Below, piece by piece: positions 52,392-61,424 of a DNA stretch of 64,000 nt. The DNA is from Rhizobium pisi. Lineage in GTDB: Bacteria; Pseudomonadota; Alphaproteobacteria; Rhizobiales; Rhizobiaceae. Position 1 is the stretch's first letter; each line of letters opens with the position of its first letter. The notes below the pieces were generated by a model that saw only the letters and a program-made list of their open reading frames with translations, did no database searches and had not been told where the DNA came from. The translations under genes and the position numbers were made by a program. Where the stretch lies: the NCBI RefSeq assembly GCF_003938655.1, contig NZ_RJJT01000006.1:186001-250000 (forward strand), given 5' to 3'.

Positions 52392-53225
52392 TCATTCCGC
52401 CGGATGCGGTGTCGCCGGGTGGTGACCAGCTGCCGACGGCCGCTCCCGCCAGCCGGTCACGCGGTTCACCAGCGCGAAATAAGCGCCGTAGGGAAGCAGC
52501 CGCGCCAGCTTCAGCATGAGGGTGAAGCGCTTCGGGAAGCTGATCTCGAAGGCCTGCGATTTCAATCCGGCGGCAATCTGCCTTGCGGCGTCCTCGGCCG
52601 AGACCAGGGCCGGCATCGGAAAAGCGTTCCTCCTCGTCGCCGGCGTATCGATAAAGCCGGGGCTGACGAGCTGGATGCGGATACCCATCTTGTCGAGATC
52701 GAATTTCAGGCTTTCGGCCATATTGATCAGTGCCGCCTTGGTGGCGCCGTAGGCGGCGCCCGTCGGCAGGCCACCATAGCCGGTGACGGAGGAGACGATG
52801 GCGATCTGCCCCTGACCTTTGGCCTTCATATGGCTGATCGCCGGCAACAGGCAGTTGACGACGCCGGACAGATTGACGGCAAAGCTCTTTTCGAAATCGG
52901 CGCGGTTCAGATCCTCGGCATGGACCGGCAGATAGACGCCGGCATTGAGGATCGCCATGGCGAGCGTCCCGTGCTCATATTCGATGGAGGCCATGACATG
53001 CTCCATGTCCTCGGCATCGGTGACGTCGCCGTCGAGAACGATAATACTGCCGGAAAGGCCGCTGGCCTCGGCCTGCAACTCGACCAGCTTTTCGTGGCTC
53101 CTGGCGGTGACGGCGACCTTGTATCCTTCGCCGGCGAGCTTCAGCGCGAGCGCCCGGCCGATGCCGGAACTCGCGCCCGAGATCCAGACGATTCCATGTT
53201 CGGGACGGGCGATGAAATCACGCAT
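52392..53225 (-). CDS. Short-chain dehydrogenase/reductase
   Basis: A classical SDR of 277 residues. The cofactor motif is ISGASSGIGRALAL near residue 15 and the catalytic Tyr and Lys lie in YGATKAALINMAE, with Ser in IVSSVTGYGG. A CTGGAGGAAC ribosome site supports the start. It is downstream of chrR on the minus strand with a 98-bp gap, so it may be co-transcribed from the promoter at 54016-54045. SDRs are members of the Rhodobacter sigma-E cluster. Confidence 0.88.
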   Translation of the reverse strand: MRDFIARPEHGIVWISGASSGIGRALALKLAGEGYKVAVTARSHEKLVELQAEASGLSGSIIVLDGDVTDAEDMEHVMASIEYEHGTLAMAILNAGVYLPVHAEDLNRADFEKSFAVNLSGVVNCLLPAISHMKAKGQGQIAIVSSVTGYGGLPTGAAYGATKAALINMAESLKFDLDKMGIRIQLVSPGFIDTPATRRNAFPMPALVSAEDAARQIAAGLKSQAFEISFPKRFTLMLKLARLLPYGAYFALVNRVTGWRERPSAAGHHPATPHPAE

Positions 53226-53323
53226 GACATGTTCCTCCAGAACTGCCTATCAATACGAAAACAGGTCCGGAAGTCCCTCTATCCCTCCGGATGTATGGCT
53301 CTATCACACCATTGTGGCTGCTT

Positions 53324-53980
53324 TCAGCCGATCAGGTCGCCGATCATCTGGCGAAGGGATCCCGTGAGCCTGACCGTTCCGTCCGAAACGGCAAAAGCGA
53401 TGCAGGGTCTGTCCTTTTCGGCAACCGGCCGGTGGTCGACCGTCTCGTCGGCAATGGAGATGTCGCCGGGGCCGAAACGGCCGCGTTCATCGTTGAAGGC
53501 ACCGTCAAGGATCAGGATCAGCTCCATGCCTTTGTGCGTGTGGGCCGGCAGGGCGCGGCCCGGACGGATCCACATCAGGTTGACCTCGCAGCCGTCCATG
53601 TCGAGCGGATATTCCTTGAAGCCCGGCAACCGCTTGCGCCAGGGCACATCCTCGACCTCGAAGCCAACGAAATCTCGCAATGCCCGTGGAAACAACGCGA
53701 GTTTCGGCCGCGCGACAGGCGACGGCGAGATAGAAGAAGTGGAGGCGAAAATTGCCCGCAGCCGCTGCTCCCGGTCTGTAATGGCAACACCGGACGCATT
53801 TTCCAAGGCCTCTCCGGCCAGCAGTTCAAGGCCGTTCACAAAGCTGCGATTGTCCGGTTTCATCTCGAGATGGGACTGAACAAGCACGCGCGCCGGCTCG
53901 GGCAAGGAGCCGGCGACGTAATGCGCCATCAATGCATCGATTGTGTCGATATGCTCGTGAACCATCCGTCTTTCGGTCAC
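53324..53980 (-). CDS. ChrR-like anti-sigma factor/cupin with altered zinc site
   Basis: The 218-residue protein resembles ChrR, the singlet-oxygen anti-sigma factor: an N-terminal anti-sigma domain (IDALMAHYVAGSLPEPARV) and a C-terminal cupin (RPGRALPAHTHKGMELILIL). In characterised ChrR the N-terminal zinc site uses His and a CxxC motif. Here the matching stretch reads HLEMKPDNR, so both cysteines are replaced (Lys and Asn) while the His remains. No ECF sigma gene adjoins it. Start GTG 53980 is used; ATG 53965 is an alternative. Confidence 0.78.
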   Translation of the reverse strand: MTERRMVHEHIDTIDALMAHYVAGSLPEPARVLVQSHLEMKPDNRSFVNGLELLAGEALENASGVAITDREQRLRAIFASTSSISPSPVARPKLALFPRALRDFVGFEVEDVPWRKRLPGFKEYPLDMDGCEVNLMWIRPGRALPAHTHKGMELILILDGAFNDERGRFGPGDISIADETVDHRPVAEKDRPCIAFAVSDGTVRLTGSLRQMIGDLIG

Positions 53981-54015
53981 GCCCTGTTATCGCGCTCCGT
54001 TTCGCTTTGTCGTCA

Positions 54016-54045
54016 TCCGTACGGGGAAAGTCAATCTTCGGATCA
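54016..54045 (-). promoter_or_regulatory. Candidate ECF11 promoter of chrR
   Basis: On the minus strand TGATCC (54045-54040), an 18-bp spacer and TACGGA (54021-54016). The start site would lie near 54009, about 30 bp before the GTG at 53980. Spacing and -35 sequence are identical to those of the phrB promoter candidate. Confidence 0.6.
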
Positions 54046-54193
54046 CCCCGGCAGGAAGGCGATACGCCATTTCGGGGATGGAAGCCAAATTTTATCGCGT
54101 CCGCCACGGGCATGGAATAGCATTTCTTGCCAACACAGCCTTGTGAAGGGAAAAGACCGTTCCTAAAGTAAGAGTTCGAAAGAGGCAGATTCT

Positions 54194-55231
54194 ATGACCT
54201 TCCATCCCTCCGTCCTCGAAGCCATCGGCAATACGCCACTGATCAAACTCAAGGGCGCCTCCGCTGCGACCGGTTGCACCATTCTCGGCAAGGCGGAGTT
54301 CCTGAACCCTGGCCAGTCGGTGAAGGATCGCGCCGCGCTCTACATCATCCGCGACGCCGAGCGGAAGGGCCTGCTTCGCCCCGGCGGCGTCATCGTCGAA
54401 GGCACGGCCGGCAATACGGGCATCGGGCTGACGCTGGTCGCCAAGGCGCTCGGCTACCGCACCGTCATCGTCATCCCGGAAACGCAGAGCCAGGAAAAGA
54501 AGGACGCGCTGAAACTGCTCGGCGCCGAACTCGTCGAAGTGCCCGCCGTTCCCTACAAGAACCCGAACAACTACGTGAAGGTATCCGGGCGACTCGCCGA
54601 ACAGATGGCGAAAACCGATCCGAACGGCGCGATCTGGGCGAACCAGTTCGATAACGTCGCCAACCGCCAGGCGCATATCGAAACGACAGCGCCGGAAATC
54701 TGGAAAGACACGGACGGCAAGATTGACGGCTTCATCTGCTCCGTCGGCTCCGGCGGCACGCTGGCAGGCGTGGCTGCCGGCCTCAAGGCCTTCAGGCCGG
54801 ACGTCAAGATCGGCATTGCCGATCCCGACGGCGCCGCTCTCTACGAGTTCTACCAGAACGGCACGCTGAAATCCGAGGGATCCTCGATCACCGAGGGTAT
54901 CGGCCAGGGCCGCATCACCGCCAATCTCGAAGGTTTCACGCCAGACTTCTCCTATCGGGTTTCCGATGCCGAATCGCTTCCCTATCTCTTCGACCTCGTC
55001 GAGAACGAGGGCCTGTGCCTCGGCGGCTCGACGGCCATCAATATTGCCGGTGCGGTCAAGCTCGCCAGGGATCTCGGACCTGGCCATACGGTGGTGACGA
55101 TCCTCTGCGACTATGGCAACCGCTATCAGTCGAAGCTCTTCAACCCGGATTTCCTGGCGTCGAAAGGGCTGCCCGTTCCCGGTTGGATGGGCAAATCGCC
55201 CGAGATAGACGTTCCCTACGAACCCGCGTGA
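54194..55231 (+). CDS. cysK: Cysteine synthase A (O-acetylserine sulfhydrylase)
   Basis: This PLP enzyme makes cysteine from O-acetylserine and sulfide. The 345-residue protein shows the PLP-lysine motif NPGQSVKDRAALYI near residue 38 and EGTAGNTGIGLTLVAKALG near residue 77. GSGGTLAGVAAGLK gives the phosphate-binding loop. It begins MTFHPSVLEAIGNTPLIKL, is divergent from chrR, and is followed by AlaX and sseA, a possible sulfur/cysteine-quality cluster. Confidence 0.95.
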   Translation: MTFHPSVLEAIGNTPLIKLKGASAATGCTILGKAEFLNPGQSVKDRAALYIIRDAERKGLLRPGGVIVEGTAGNTGIGLTLVAKALGYRTVIVIPETQSQEKKDALKLLGAELVEVPAVPYKNPNNYVKVSGRLAEQMAKTDPNGAIWANQFDNVANRQAHIETTAPEIWKDTDGKIDGFICSVGSGGTLAGVAAGLKAFRPDVKIGIADPDGAALYEFYQNGTLKSEGSSITEGIGQGRITANLEGFTPDFSYRVSDAESLPYLFDLVENEGLCLGGSTAINIAGAVKLARDLGPGHTVVTILCDYGNRYQSKLFNPDFLASKGLPVPGWMGKSPEIDVPYEPA

Positions 55232-55237
55232 GCCCCC

Positions 55238-55975
55238 ATGCCCGCCAATGCCCTCTACCGTGACGACTTCTACCTCTCGACGTGCGAGGCTGTTGTCACA
55301 GCCGTTCACGAGGACGGGGGCATCGAACTGGACCAGACCTGCTTTTATGCAACATCAGGAGGCCAGCCGGGCGATATCGGTGAGCTTGAACGCGCCGACG
55401 GCACCAAGATTGCGCTCGGCCAGACGAAGCACGGTCCGAGCAAGGATATTATCATCCATGTGCCGCTCGACGGCGCACCACGGCCGCAAATCGGCGAGAC
55501 GCTGGTGCTGCATGTCGACTGGCCGCGCCGCTACAGGCTGATGCGCATGCACACGGCCTGCCACCTTCTTTCCGTCGTCTGCTCCTATCCAATCACCGGA
55601 GCAGCCGTCGGCGAAGAGGAAAGCCGCGTCGATTTCGACATGAGCGAGACGATCGACAAGGACGAGGTGACATCAAAGCTGATGGAACTGGTGGATCAAA
55701 ATCATCCGGTCTATCTGCAATGGATCACCGACGAGGAGCTTGTCGCCAACCCTGATATCGTCAAATCGAAGAACGTGCGCCCGCCAATGGGGCTCGGGCG
55801 CGTCAGCCTGGTCTGCATCGGCGAGAACTCCTCGATTGACAGCCAGCCCTGCGGCGGCACACATGTTTCCGAGACGCAGGAAGTCGGCCGAATCCATATC
55901 GCCAAGATCGAGAAGAAGGGCAAGGAGAACCGGCGTTTCCGCATCCGCTTCGGCACGCCCGGCGACGAAGCCTGA
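55238..55975 (+). CDS. Alanyl-tRNA editing protein (AlaX-type)
   Basis: A free-standing editing domain that hydrolyses mischarged Ser/Gly-tRNA-Ala. The 245-residue protein has FYATSGGQPGDIGEL near residue 32, the zinc-binding HTACH near residue 105, and the CGGTHV motif near residue 206. Its ATG lies only 6 bp after the cysK stop. The pairing with Cys and mercaptopyruvate enzymes has no obvious mechanistic reason. Confidence 0.92.
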   Translation: MPANALYRDDFYLSTCEAVVTAVHEDGGIELDQTCFYATSGGQPGDIGELERADGTKIALGQTKHGPSKDIIIHVPLDGAPRPQIGETLVLHVDWPRRYRLMRMHTACHLLSVVCSYPITGAAVGEEESRVDFDMSETIDKDEVTSKLMELVDQNHPVYLQWITDEELVANPDIVKSKNVRPPMGLGRVSLVCIGENSSIDSQPCGGTHVSETQEVGRIHIAKIEKKGKENRRFRIRFGTPGDEA

Positions 55976-55993
55976 CCATCAAGGGAGACCCTC

Positions 55994-56863
55994 ATGAGTG
56001 AGACCAAGAGCCGTTTCGTCGTTTCGGCCGACTGGCTGCAGGCCGAACTCGGGAAACCGGACCTACGGGTTCTGGATGCCTCTTTCTATCTGCCGGCGCA
56101 GAAGCGCGACGCCGACGCCGAATATGCGGCCGGCCATATTCCCGGTGCCATCCGCTTCGATCATGACAAGATCGCCGACCATTCGACGTCGCTACCGCAT
56201 ACGATCCCCTCGCCCGATTTTTTCGCCACTGAGGCCGGGAAGCTTGGCATCAGCGAGAATGATCGCATCGTCGTCTATGACGGCATCGGCGTGTTCGCCT
56301 CACCGCGCGTCTGGTGGCTGTTCCGGGTCATGGGCGCGAAGAACGTCTTCGTCCTCGACGGCGGTCTCGACGGCTGGAAGGCCGAAGGCCGTCCGCTCGA
56401 AACTGTCGCACCGCAGTATCGGCCGGTGACCTTCACGCCTGACTTCGACAAGAGCCGCGTCGTCACGCTTGCGGCGATGCGCGACATCGTCTCGAGCGGC
56501 GCGATGCAGATCGCCGATGCCCGCAGCGCCGGCCGCTTCGCCGCCGCCGAGCCCGAGCCGCGCCCCGGCATGCGCTCCGGCCATATGCCCGGTGCCCGCA
56601 GCCTTCCCTCCGGCGTCTTCGCGAACCAGGGCCGCTTCAAGTCGCTGCCCGAACTCAAGAAGACGATCGAGGATGCCGGTATCGATCTTTCGAAGCCCGT
56701 CGTGACCTCCTGCGGTTCCGGAATTACCGCCGCGATCATCACGCTGGCGCTGGAATCGCTCGGTCATCACGACAACAAGCTTTACGACGGCTCGTGGAGC
56801 GAATGGGGTAGCCGTGAGGACACGCCCGTCGTTACCGGTCCGCCGACGCCTGATAAAGCCTGA
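55994..56863 (+). CDS. sseA: 3-mercaptopyruvate sulfurtransferase
   Basis: A tandem rhodanese-domain enzyme of 289 residues that transfers sulfur from mercaptopyruvate to acceptors. The N-terminal rhodanese domain lacks the active Cys, and the C-terminal loop TSCGSGITAAI carries it (CGSGIT is the SseA type). AAEPEPRPGMRSGHMPGA is another family motif. It is 18 bp downstream of the AlaX gene. Confidence 0.93.
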   Translation: MSETKSRFVVSADWLQAELGKPDLRVLDASFYLPAQKRDADAEYAAGHIPGAIRFDHDKIADHSTSLPHTIPSPDFFATEAGKLGISENDRIVVYDGIGVFASPRVWWLFRVMGAKNVFVLDGGLDGWKAEGRPLETVAPQYRPVTFTPDFDKSRVVTLAAMRDIVSSGAMQIADARSAGRFAAAEPEPRPGMRSGHMPGARSLPSGVFANQGRFKSLPELKKTIEDAGIDLSKPVVTSCGSGITAAIITLALESLGHHDNKLYDGSWSEWGSREDTPVVTGPPTPDKA

Positions 56864-56868
56864 TCGTC

Positions 56869-57429
56869 ATGGGGAAAACGCCCGCTTCGCTCAAGGCCCA
56901 TATCACCCGGCTCGAAATGACGGCGCCGCCGAAGGCGAGCCTGCCAGTGCCTGTCAATATCCAGACGGCGATCATGCGCGCTCCCGGCATACCGCTGCCC
57001 TTCTATCGCTACCTCTACCGGCAGGTGGGTGCGCGCTGGCAATGGGTGGACCGCCTGCGTATGGGCGACGAGCAGCTTGCCGAAATGTTGAACGACAAGC
57101 GCAACAATATCAGCGTCCTCTATGTGAACGGCGCTCCTGCGGGCTTCTACGAATATTTCTGCGGGGACGAGGATACGATCGAGCTCAGCCATTTCGGCCT
57201 GATCGAACATGCGCTTGGCCTTGGCATCGGCAAATGGTTCATGCTGCAGGCGCTCTACGCCATCTGGTCGCTCAACCCGAAGCGCGTTACCACCACCACC
57301 AACAATCTCGACCACCCGCGCGCGCTGCAGCTCTACCAGATGTTCGGCTTTTCCCCGGTATCAACCGGCACCGGCATCGTCCGTCCGCTCAGCGACAAGG
57401 AGCTTCTGGAGATGGCGCGGAAAAGCTGA
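56869..57429 (+). CDS. GNAT-family N-acetyltransferase
   Basis: A 186-residue acetyltransferase. The acetyl-CoA binding motif A reads GLGIGKWFMLQALYAIW near residue 122, and motif B continues with TTTTNNLDHPRALQLYQMFGF. It lies 5 bp after sseA and appears to end the run cysK-alaX-sseA. Substrate unknown. Confidence 0.88.
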   Translation: MGKTPASLKAHITRLEMTAPPKASLPVPVNIQTAIMRAPGIPLPFYRYLYRQVGARWQWVDRLRMGDEQLAEMLNDKRNNISVLYVNGAPAGFYEYFCGDEDTIELSHFGLIEHALGLGIGKWFMLQALYAIWSLNPKRVTTTTNNLDHPRALQLYQMFGFSPVSTGTGIVRPLSDKELLEMARKS

Positions 57430-57458
57430 CGACTGCCGTCCGCCGTAGTTGGAGGTAA

Positions 57459-57626
57459 CTAACGCTGCGTCAGGCTGTTCGGGCGGCGCGGATCGTTGCG
57501 GCGCTCGAAATCGAGCGTGCGGCCCGACTGCTCCTTCAGTTCGGCCACTTCCCGGCGTAGCGCCCTGAGCTCTTCCAGTATTTCTGCGTTCTGTTGCGCC
57601 AGCAGCGCGAGATCGATGTCGGCCAA
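57459..57626 (-). CDS. Small coiled-coil protein (55 aa, TTG start)
   Basis: The frame begins TTG at 57626 after a GGAGAAG ribosome site and reads MADIDLALLAQQNAEILEEL and RALRREVAELKEQSGRT before a basic tail and a TAG stop. Leucines and hydrophobics recur at heptad spacing through about residues 6-32. It ends 29 bp from the convergent GNAT stop. It falls below common length cut-offs and its start codon is not ATG, so automated calls may miss it. Function unknown. Confidence 0.62.
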   Translation of the reverse strand: MADIDLALLAQQNAEILEELRALRREVAELKEQSGRTLDFERRNDPRRPNSLTQR

Positions 57627-57719
57627 GGGCTTCTCCTTTTCCTTTGCAGCTTCGCAAGAAACGGGTGGCTTACACGGTGATCCGGGTACATTTCATGGCA
57701 ATCACAAAGGAGATTTGCC

Positions 57720-58223
57720 ATGACTGCCTTACGTTTTGTCGCCATGCCGACGGCCGATGCCGAACACCTCTGGAACGGTGGCCGCGACGCCTATGACCGG
57801 CATCCCGAGACGATGGTATCCGATGGCCCGGGGCATCCCTGCCGCCATTGCCTTGATAATATCGATGAGGGCGAAGAACTGCTGGTCTTTGCCTACCGGC
57901 CCTTCCCCGAACTGCAACCCTATGCCGAAACAGGACCGATCTTCCTGCACAAGCAGCCTTGCCGGCGCTATGCCGCCGAAGAGATCCTGCCGCCAACGCT
58001 GACGACGAGTCCTGACTTCATTCTCCGGGGCTACAATCAGGACAACCGGATCGTCTATGGCAGCGGCGCGGTGACCCTTATCGGCGAGATTGCGTCCTAT
58101 GGCGAGAAGCTGCTGGCACGGTCCGATGTCGCCTATGTGCATGTGCGCTCGGCACGCAATAACTGCTTCCAGTGCCGGATCGACAAGGCAAAGGCGCCGG
58201 CCCTTGCGGAGACCGGCGCCTAA
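57720..58223 (+). CDS. DUF1203 family protein
   Basis: The 167-residue protein has the family's FVAMPTADAEHLWNGGRDAY start, a CRHCLDNIDEGEELLVFAY motif with two cysteines near residue 41, and PCRRYAAEEI in the centre, then NCFQCRIDKAKA near the end. The paired cysteines suggest metal binding. Function unknown. It is convergent with ald (16 bp). Confidence 0.85.
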   Translation: MTALRFVAMPTADAEHLWNGGRDAYDRHPETMVSDGPGHPCRHCLDNIDEGEELLVFAYRPFPELQPYAETGPIFLHKQPCRRYAAEEILPPTLTTSPDFILRGYNQDNRIVYGSGAVTLIGEIASYGEKLLARSDVAYVHVRSARNNCFQCRIDKAKAPALAETGA

Positions 58224-58239
58224 CCTAGAGTCAGGAAGC

Positions 58240-59358
58240 TTACGCTACGTTCAGCACGCTCTCCGGCGCGAAGGCCTCGTAGCCGAGCGCCTCGGCGACC
58301 GGCTTGTTGGTAATGCGGCCCTTATGCACGTTGAGGCCGTTTCTCAGATGTTTGTCTTCGGCGATGGCGCGCAGGCCGCGATCGGCAAGCGCGAGACCAT
58401 GGACCAGAGTGGCATTGTTCAGCGCATGCGCCGAGGTGACGGGGACTGCGCCCGGCATGTTGGCGACGCAATAATGCACGACGCCGTCGACCACATAGGT
58501 CGGATCGGAATGGGTCGTCGCATGCGATGTCTCGAAGCAACCGCCTTGGTCGATCGCGACATCGACGATGACGGAACCCTTCTTCATGCCGGAAAGCATC
58601 TCGCGGGTGACGAGCTTCGGAGCGGCAGCGCCAGGGATCAGCACGGCGCCGATAACGAGATCGGCCGAAAAGACCTCCTCTTCCAGCGCCTGGATGCTGG
58701 AGTAACGCGTGTGGATACGCCCTGCGAAGATGTCGTCGAGCTGGCGCAGGCGCGGCAGCGACCTGTCGAGAATGCTGACGTCGGCGCCGAGGCCGGCAGC
58801 CATCCTGGCCGCATGCAAGCCGACGACGCCGCCGCCGATGACCGCGACCTTGGCCGGCAATACGCCGGGTACGCCGCCGAGGAGGACACCGAGGCCGCCA
58901 TTGGCCTTCTGAAGAGCGGTCGCTCCCGCCTGGATCGACAGGCGTCCGGCGACCTCGGACATCGGCGCCAGCAGCGGCAGGCCGCCGCGCTCGTCGGTCA
59001 CCGTCTCATAGGCGATCGCGGTGACACCGGAGGCGATGAGACCCTTGGTCTGCTCGGGATCGGGCGCGAGATGCAGATAGGTATAGAGAAGCTGGCCGTC
59101 TCGGAGCTGCGCCCATTCGGAGGGCTGCGGCTCCTTGACCTTGACGATCATGTCGCACTTTTCGAAGATATCTTTGGCGGAGGCGGCAATCTTCGCGCCC
59201 GCCGCGGCATAGGCGGCATCATCAGCGCCGATGCCGGCACCTGCCTTGGTTTCCACCCAGACCTCATGGCCGTGGGCCACATATTCGCGCACCGAAGCCG
59301 GCGTCAGGCCGACGCGGTATTCATGGTTCTTGATTTCCTTCGGGCAGCCGACACGCAT
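58240..59358 (-). CDS. ald: Alanine dehydrogenase
   Basis: An NAD-dependent L-alanine dehydrogenase of 372 residues that interconverts alanine and pyruvate plus ammonia. The start [20 protein letters not shown] is the family signature, and [20 protein letters not shown] near residue 170 is the NAD site. [20 protein letters not shown] is another motif. ATG 59358 follows GAGAGGAAC. In R. leguminosarum aldA is regulated by a divergent Lrp-type gene, aldR, matching the gene at 59515. Confidence 0.95.
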   Translation of the reverse strand: MRVGCPKEIKNHEYRVGLTPASVREYVAHGHEVWVETKAGAGIGADDAAYAAAGAKIAASAKDIFEKCDMIVKVKEPQPSEWAQLRDGQLLYTYLHLAPDPEQTKGLIASGVTAIAYETVTDERGGLPLLAPMSEVAGRLSIQAGATALQKANGGLGVLLGGVPGVLPAKVAVIGGGVVGLHAARMAAGLGADVSILDRSLPRLRQLDDIFAGRIHTRYSSIQALEEEVFSADLVIGAVLIPGAAAPKLVTREMLSGMKKGSVIVDVAIDQGGCFETSHATTHSDPTYVVDGVVHYCVANMPGAVPVTSAHALNNATLVHGLALADRGLRAIAEDKHLRNGLNVHKGRITNKPVAEALGYEAFAPESVLNVA

Positions 59359-59514
59359 TCGCGTTCCTCTCATTTTGTCTCCGCGGTCGCGGATCTCCTC
59401 TGACGATGAATCCAACCACCAAGGCTGCGAAATGTCCTTGCAAAGACGATTTGCGCGGAGGCGTTTTTTCGGCGATTATTGCGCCATCTCTAGTATTTTT
59501 CGAAAGTTCTTCGA

Positions 59515-59976
59515 ATGACCGATCTCGATGCCATCGATCTTGCGATTCTGAAGGTGCTGCAGGCCAATGCCCGCATCACCAATGCCGAGCTCGCCGAAAA
59601 GATCGGGCTTTCGCCGTCAGCCTGTTCGCGCCGGCTCGACATCCTGGAGCGAAGCGGCGTCATCGGCGGTTATCATGCACGGCTCTCGCACAAGGCGCTC
59701 GAATACAAGATGATCGCCATCGTCCATATTTCGCTCTCCGGCCAGTTCGCCAAGACGCTGGCGGAATTCGAGGCGGCGGTGAAGCTCTGTCCGAACGTTC
59801 TCGTCTGCTACCTGATGTCAGGCGAATACGACTATATCCTCAGGATCGCCGCCCGCGATCTCGAGGACTACGAACGCATCCACCGCGACTGGCTTTCAGC
59901 CCTGCCCCACGTGGTCAAGATCAATTCCAGCTTCGCGCTCAGGGAAATCATCGACAAGCCGAATGTCGGGCTTTGA
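59515..59976 (+). CDS. aldR: Lrp/AsnC-family regulator, probable alanine dehydrogenase activator
   Basis: A 153-residue protein with an N-terminal helix-turn-helix (LDAIDLAILKVLQANARITN, then ELAEKIGLSPSACSRRLDIL) and a C-terminal RAM domain (CYLMSGEYDYILRIAARDLE). It is divergent from ald across about 155 bp. The arrangement suggests it senses alanine and controls ald, as aldR does in R. leguminosarum. The binding site is not recognisable by eye. Confidence 0.9.
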   Translation: MTDLDAIDLAILKVLQANARITNAELAEKIGLSPSACSRRLDILERSGVIGGYHARLSHKALEYKMIAIVHISLSGQFAKTLAEFEAAVKLCPNVLVCYLMSGEYDYILRIAARDLEDYERIHRDWLSALPHVVKINSSFALREIIDKPNVGL

Positions 59977-60048
59977 GCCCTTGCATATTTTTCGAAATCC
60001 TGCCCAGTCTTTGACTGTGCGCGGGCGTCTCCCGCTCCGTGGCAAGTC

Positions 60049-60933
60049 ATGACATCGAAGACCCAAGGCTATATTTTCGCTCTGCTGGCGATCACCATTT
60101 TCTCTTTGCAGGACGCGATCTCGAAACATCTGGCATCGACCTATCCGCCGATCTTCGTAACGATGATCCGCTACTGGGCCTTCGCAATTTTCACAGTCCT
60201 CCTCGCTTCGAAGATGCGCGGCGGCCTCAAGGCGACGGCTCGCACCAAACGCCCCTTCCTCCAGGTGACGCGCGGCGTCCTGCTTGCGGTCCAGGTGGTT
60301 CTGGCCATCACCTGTTTTGCGATAATCGGGCTTGCCCGTTCACAGGCGATCTTTTCCGCGACGCCGATCCTCATCGCGCTGCTGGCGATGCCGATCCTCG
60401 GCGAGCGGGTCGGATGGCGGCGGTGGGCAGCAATCGGCGCCGGACTTTTCGGAGTACTGCTGATCCTGAAGCCGGAAGGCGAGCTTTTCGACGTGAAGCT
60501 GCTTCTCGCCATCATTTCCTGCTTCAACTTCGCCTTCTATGTCATCGCCACCCGTCTTGTCAGCCGCGACGATTCGTCGATGACCAGCTTCTTCTATACC
60601 GGCGTCGTCGGCGCCATCATCATGACTACCATCGGGCCTTTCTACTGGAGCTGGATGTCGGCGGCCGACTGGGGATGGATGGCGGTCGTCTGCATGACTA
60701 GCATTTCCAGCCATTATTTCCTGATCCGCGCCTATGATCTTCTCGATGCCGCCGCCGTCCAGCCGCTGACCTATCTGTCGCTCGTCTACGCCTCGATCAT
60801 CGGAGTGACGATCTATGACGAAACGCTCAGTCTCAACATGATCATCGGCTCGGCGATCGTGGTCGCCGCCGGCATCTTCACGGTCTGGCGCGAGCATGTG
60901 GTGGGACGCAGAACCGCCGCCGCCACCAATTGA
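60049..60933 (+). CDS. EamA/DMT-family permease
   Basis: A 294-residue inner-membrane protein with about ten hydrophobic segments in two repeats (for example TPILIALLAMPILGERVGW and LVYASIIGVTIYDETLS, both with the family's GE-type turn). The family exports amino acids or other metabolites. Substrate unknown. It is 72 bp after aldR, so linkage to alanine export is possible but unsupported. Confidence 0.88.
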   Translation: MTSKTQGYIFALLAITIFSLQDAISKHLASTYPPIFVTMIRYWAFAIFTVLLASKMRGGLKATARTKRPFLQVTRGVLLAVQVVLAITCFAIIGLARSQAIFSATPILIALLAMPILGERVGWRRWAAIGAGLFGVLLILKPEGELFDVKLLLAIISCFNFAFYVIATRLVSRDDSSMTSFFYTGVVGAIIMTTIGPFYWSWMSAADWGWMAVVCMTSISSHYFLIRAYDLLDAAAVQPLTYLSLVYASIIGVTIYDETLSLNMIIGSAIVVAAGIFTVWREHVVGRRTAAATN

Positions 60934-61019
60934 CGTTTCACTGCAATTTTATCCAACCCCCTAAAACCATTTCAATTTTCGGCCGCTATGCTGTCCAGGC
61001 GATGTCCAAGGGAGACAGC

Positions 61020-61424
61020 ATGACCCGCAACCTGAAAATTACGGCCCGAAAGGCCGACCGGCAAAACTGCCGTGTCTTCGGCAATATGAAATATCTGAAC
61101 AGCGAGGTGGCTGTCCGCATTCTCAACCTGTCGGCAACAGGCGCCGCCCTGGAAACCAAGGGACCGGTCCACGCCGCCTCCGGCAGCAAGGTGCGGATCG
61201 AAGCGGAGAACCTCGGAATGCTCGAAGGCATCATCCGCTGGAAATATAACGGCCGCGTCGGCATCCAGTTCGACATCAATTCGAATGCGCGAGCGCAGGT
61301 CTCCTCCTATTTCCGCTTTTTCCATAAGGAAATACGGCCGGTCCTGGCGGTCCGCCATTTGGTGCGACCAACGGCCAGCGTCGAGCGCACGCCTCACCTG
61401 GCGACGTCGACGCTGAAATCGTAA
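61020..61424 (+). CDS. PilZ-domain protein
   Basis: A 134-residue candidate c-di-GMP receptor. RQNCR provides the RxxxR pattern and NLSATGAAL the NxSxxG pattern, both required for binding. The ATG at 61020 has AAGGGAG six bases upstream, favoured over an ATG at 61002 or the longer frame starting within the DMT gene. Its 3' end overlaps the convergent membrane-protein gene by 31 bp. Confidence 0.85.
   Translation: MTRNLKITARKADRQNCRVFGNMKYLNSEVAVRILNLSATGAALETKGPVHAASGSKVRIEAENLGMLEGIIRWKYNGRVGIQFDINSNARAQVSSYFRFFHKEIRPVLAVRHLVRPTASVERTPHLATSTLKS

Noticed and set aside
53305..53334. TGATCG near the chrR stop as an ECF11 promoter for the SDR gene
   Set aside because: With 18 bp spacing the -10 position reads GGTGTG, which lacks the TA start, so I attribute SDR transcription to the chrR promoter or an unknown one.
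54092..55309. 405-codon frame antisense to cysK
   Set aside because: Overlaps a confident cysteine synthase; sequence is antisense-type without domains.
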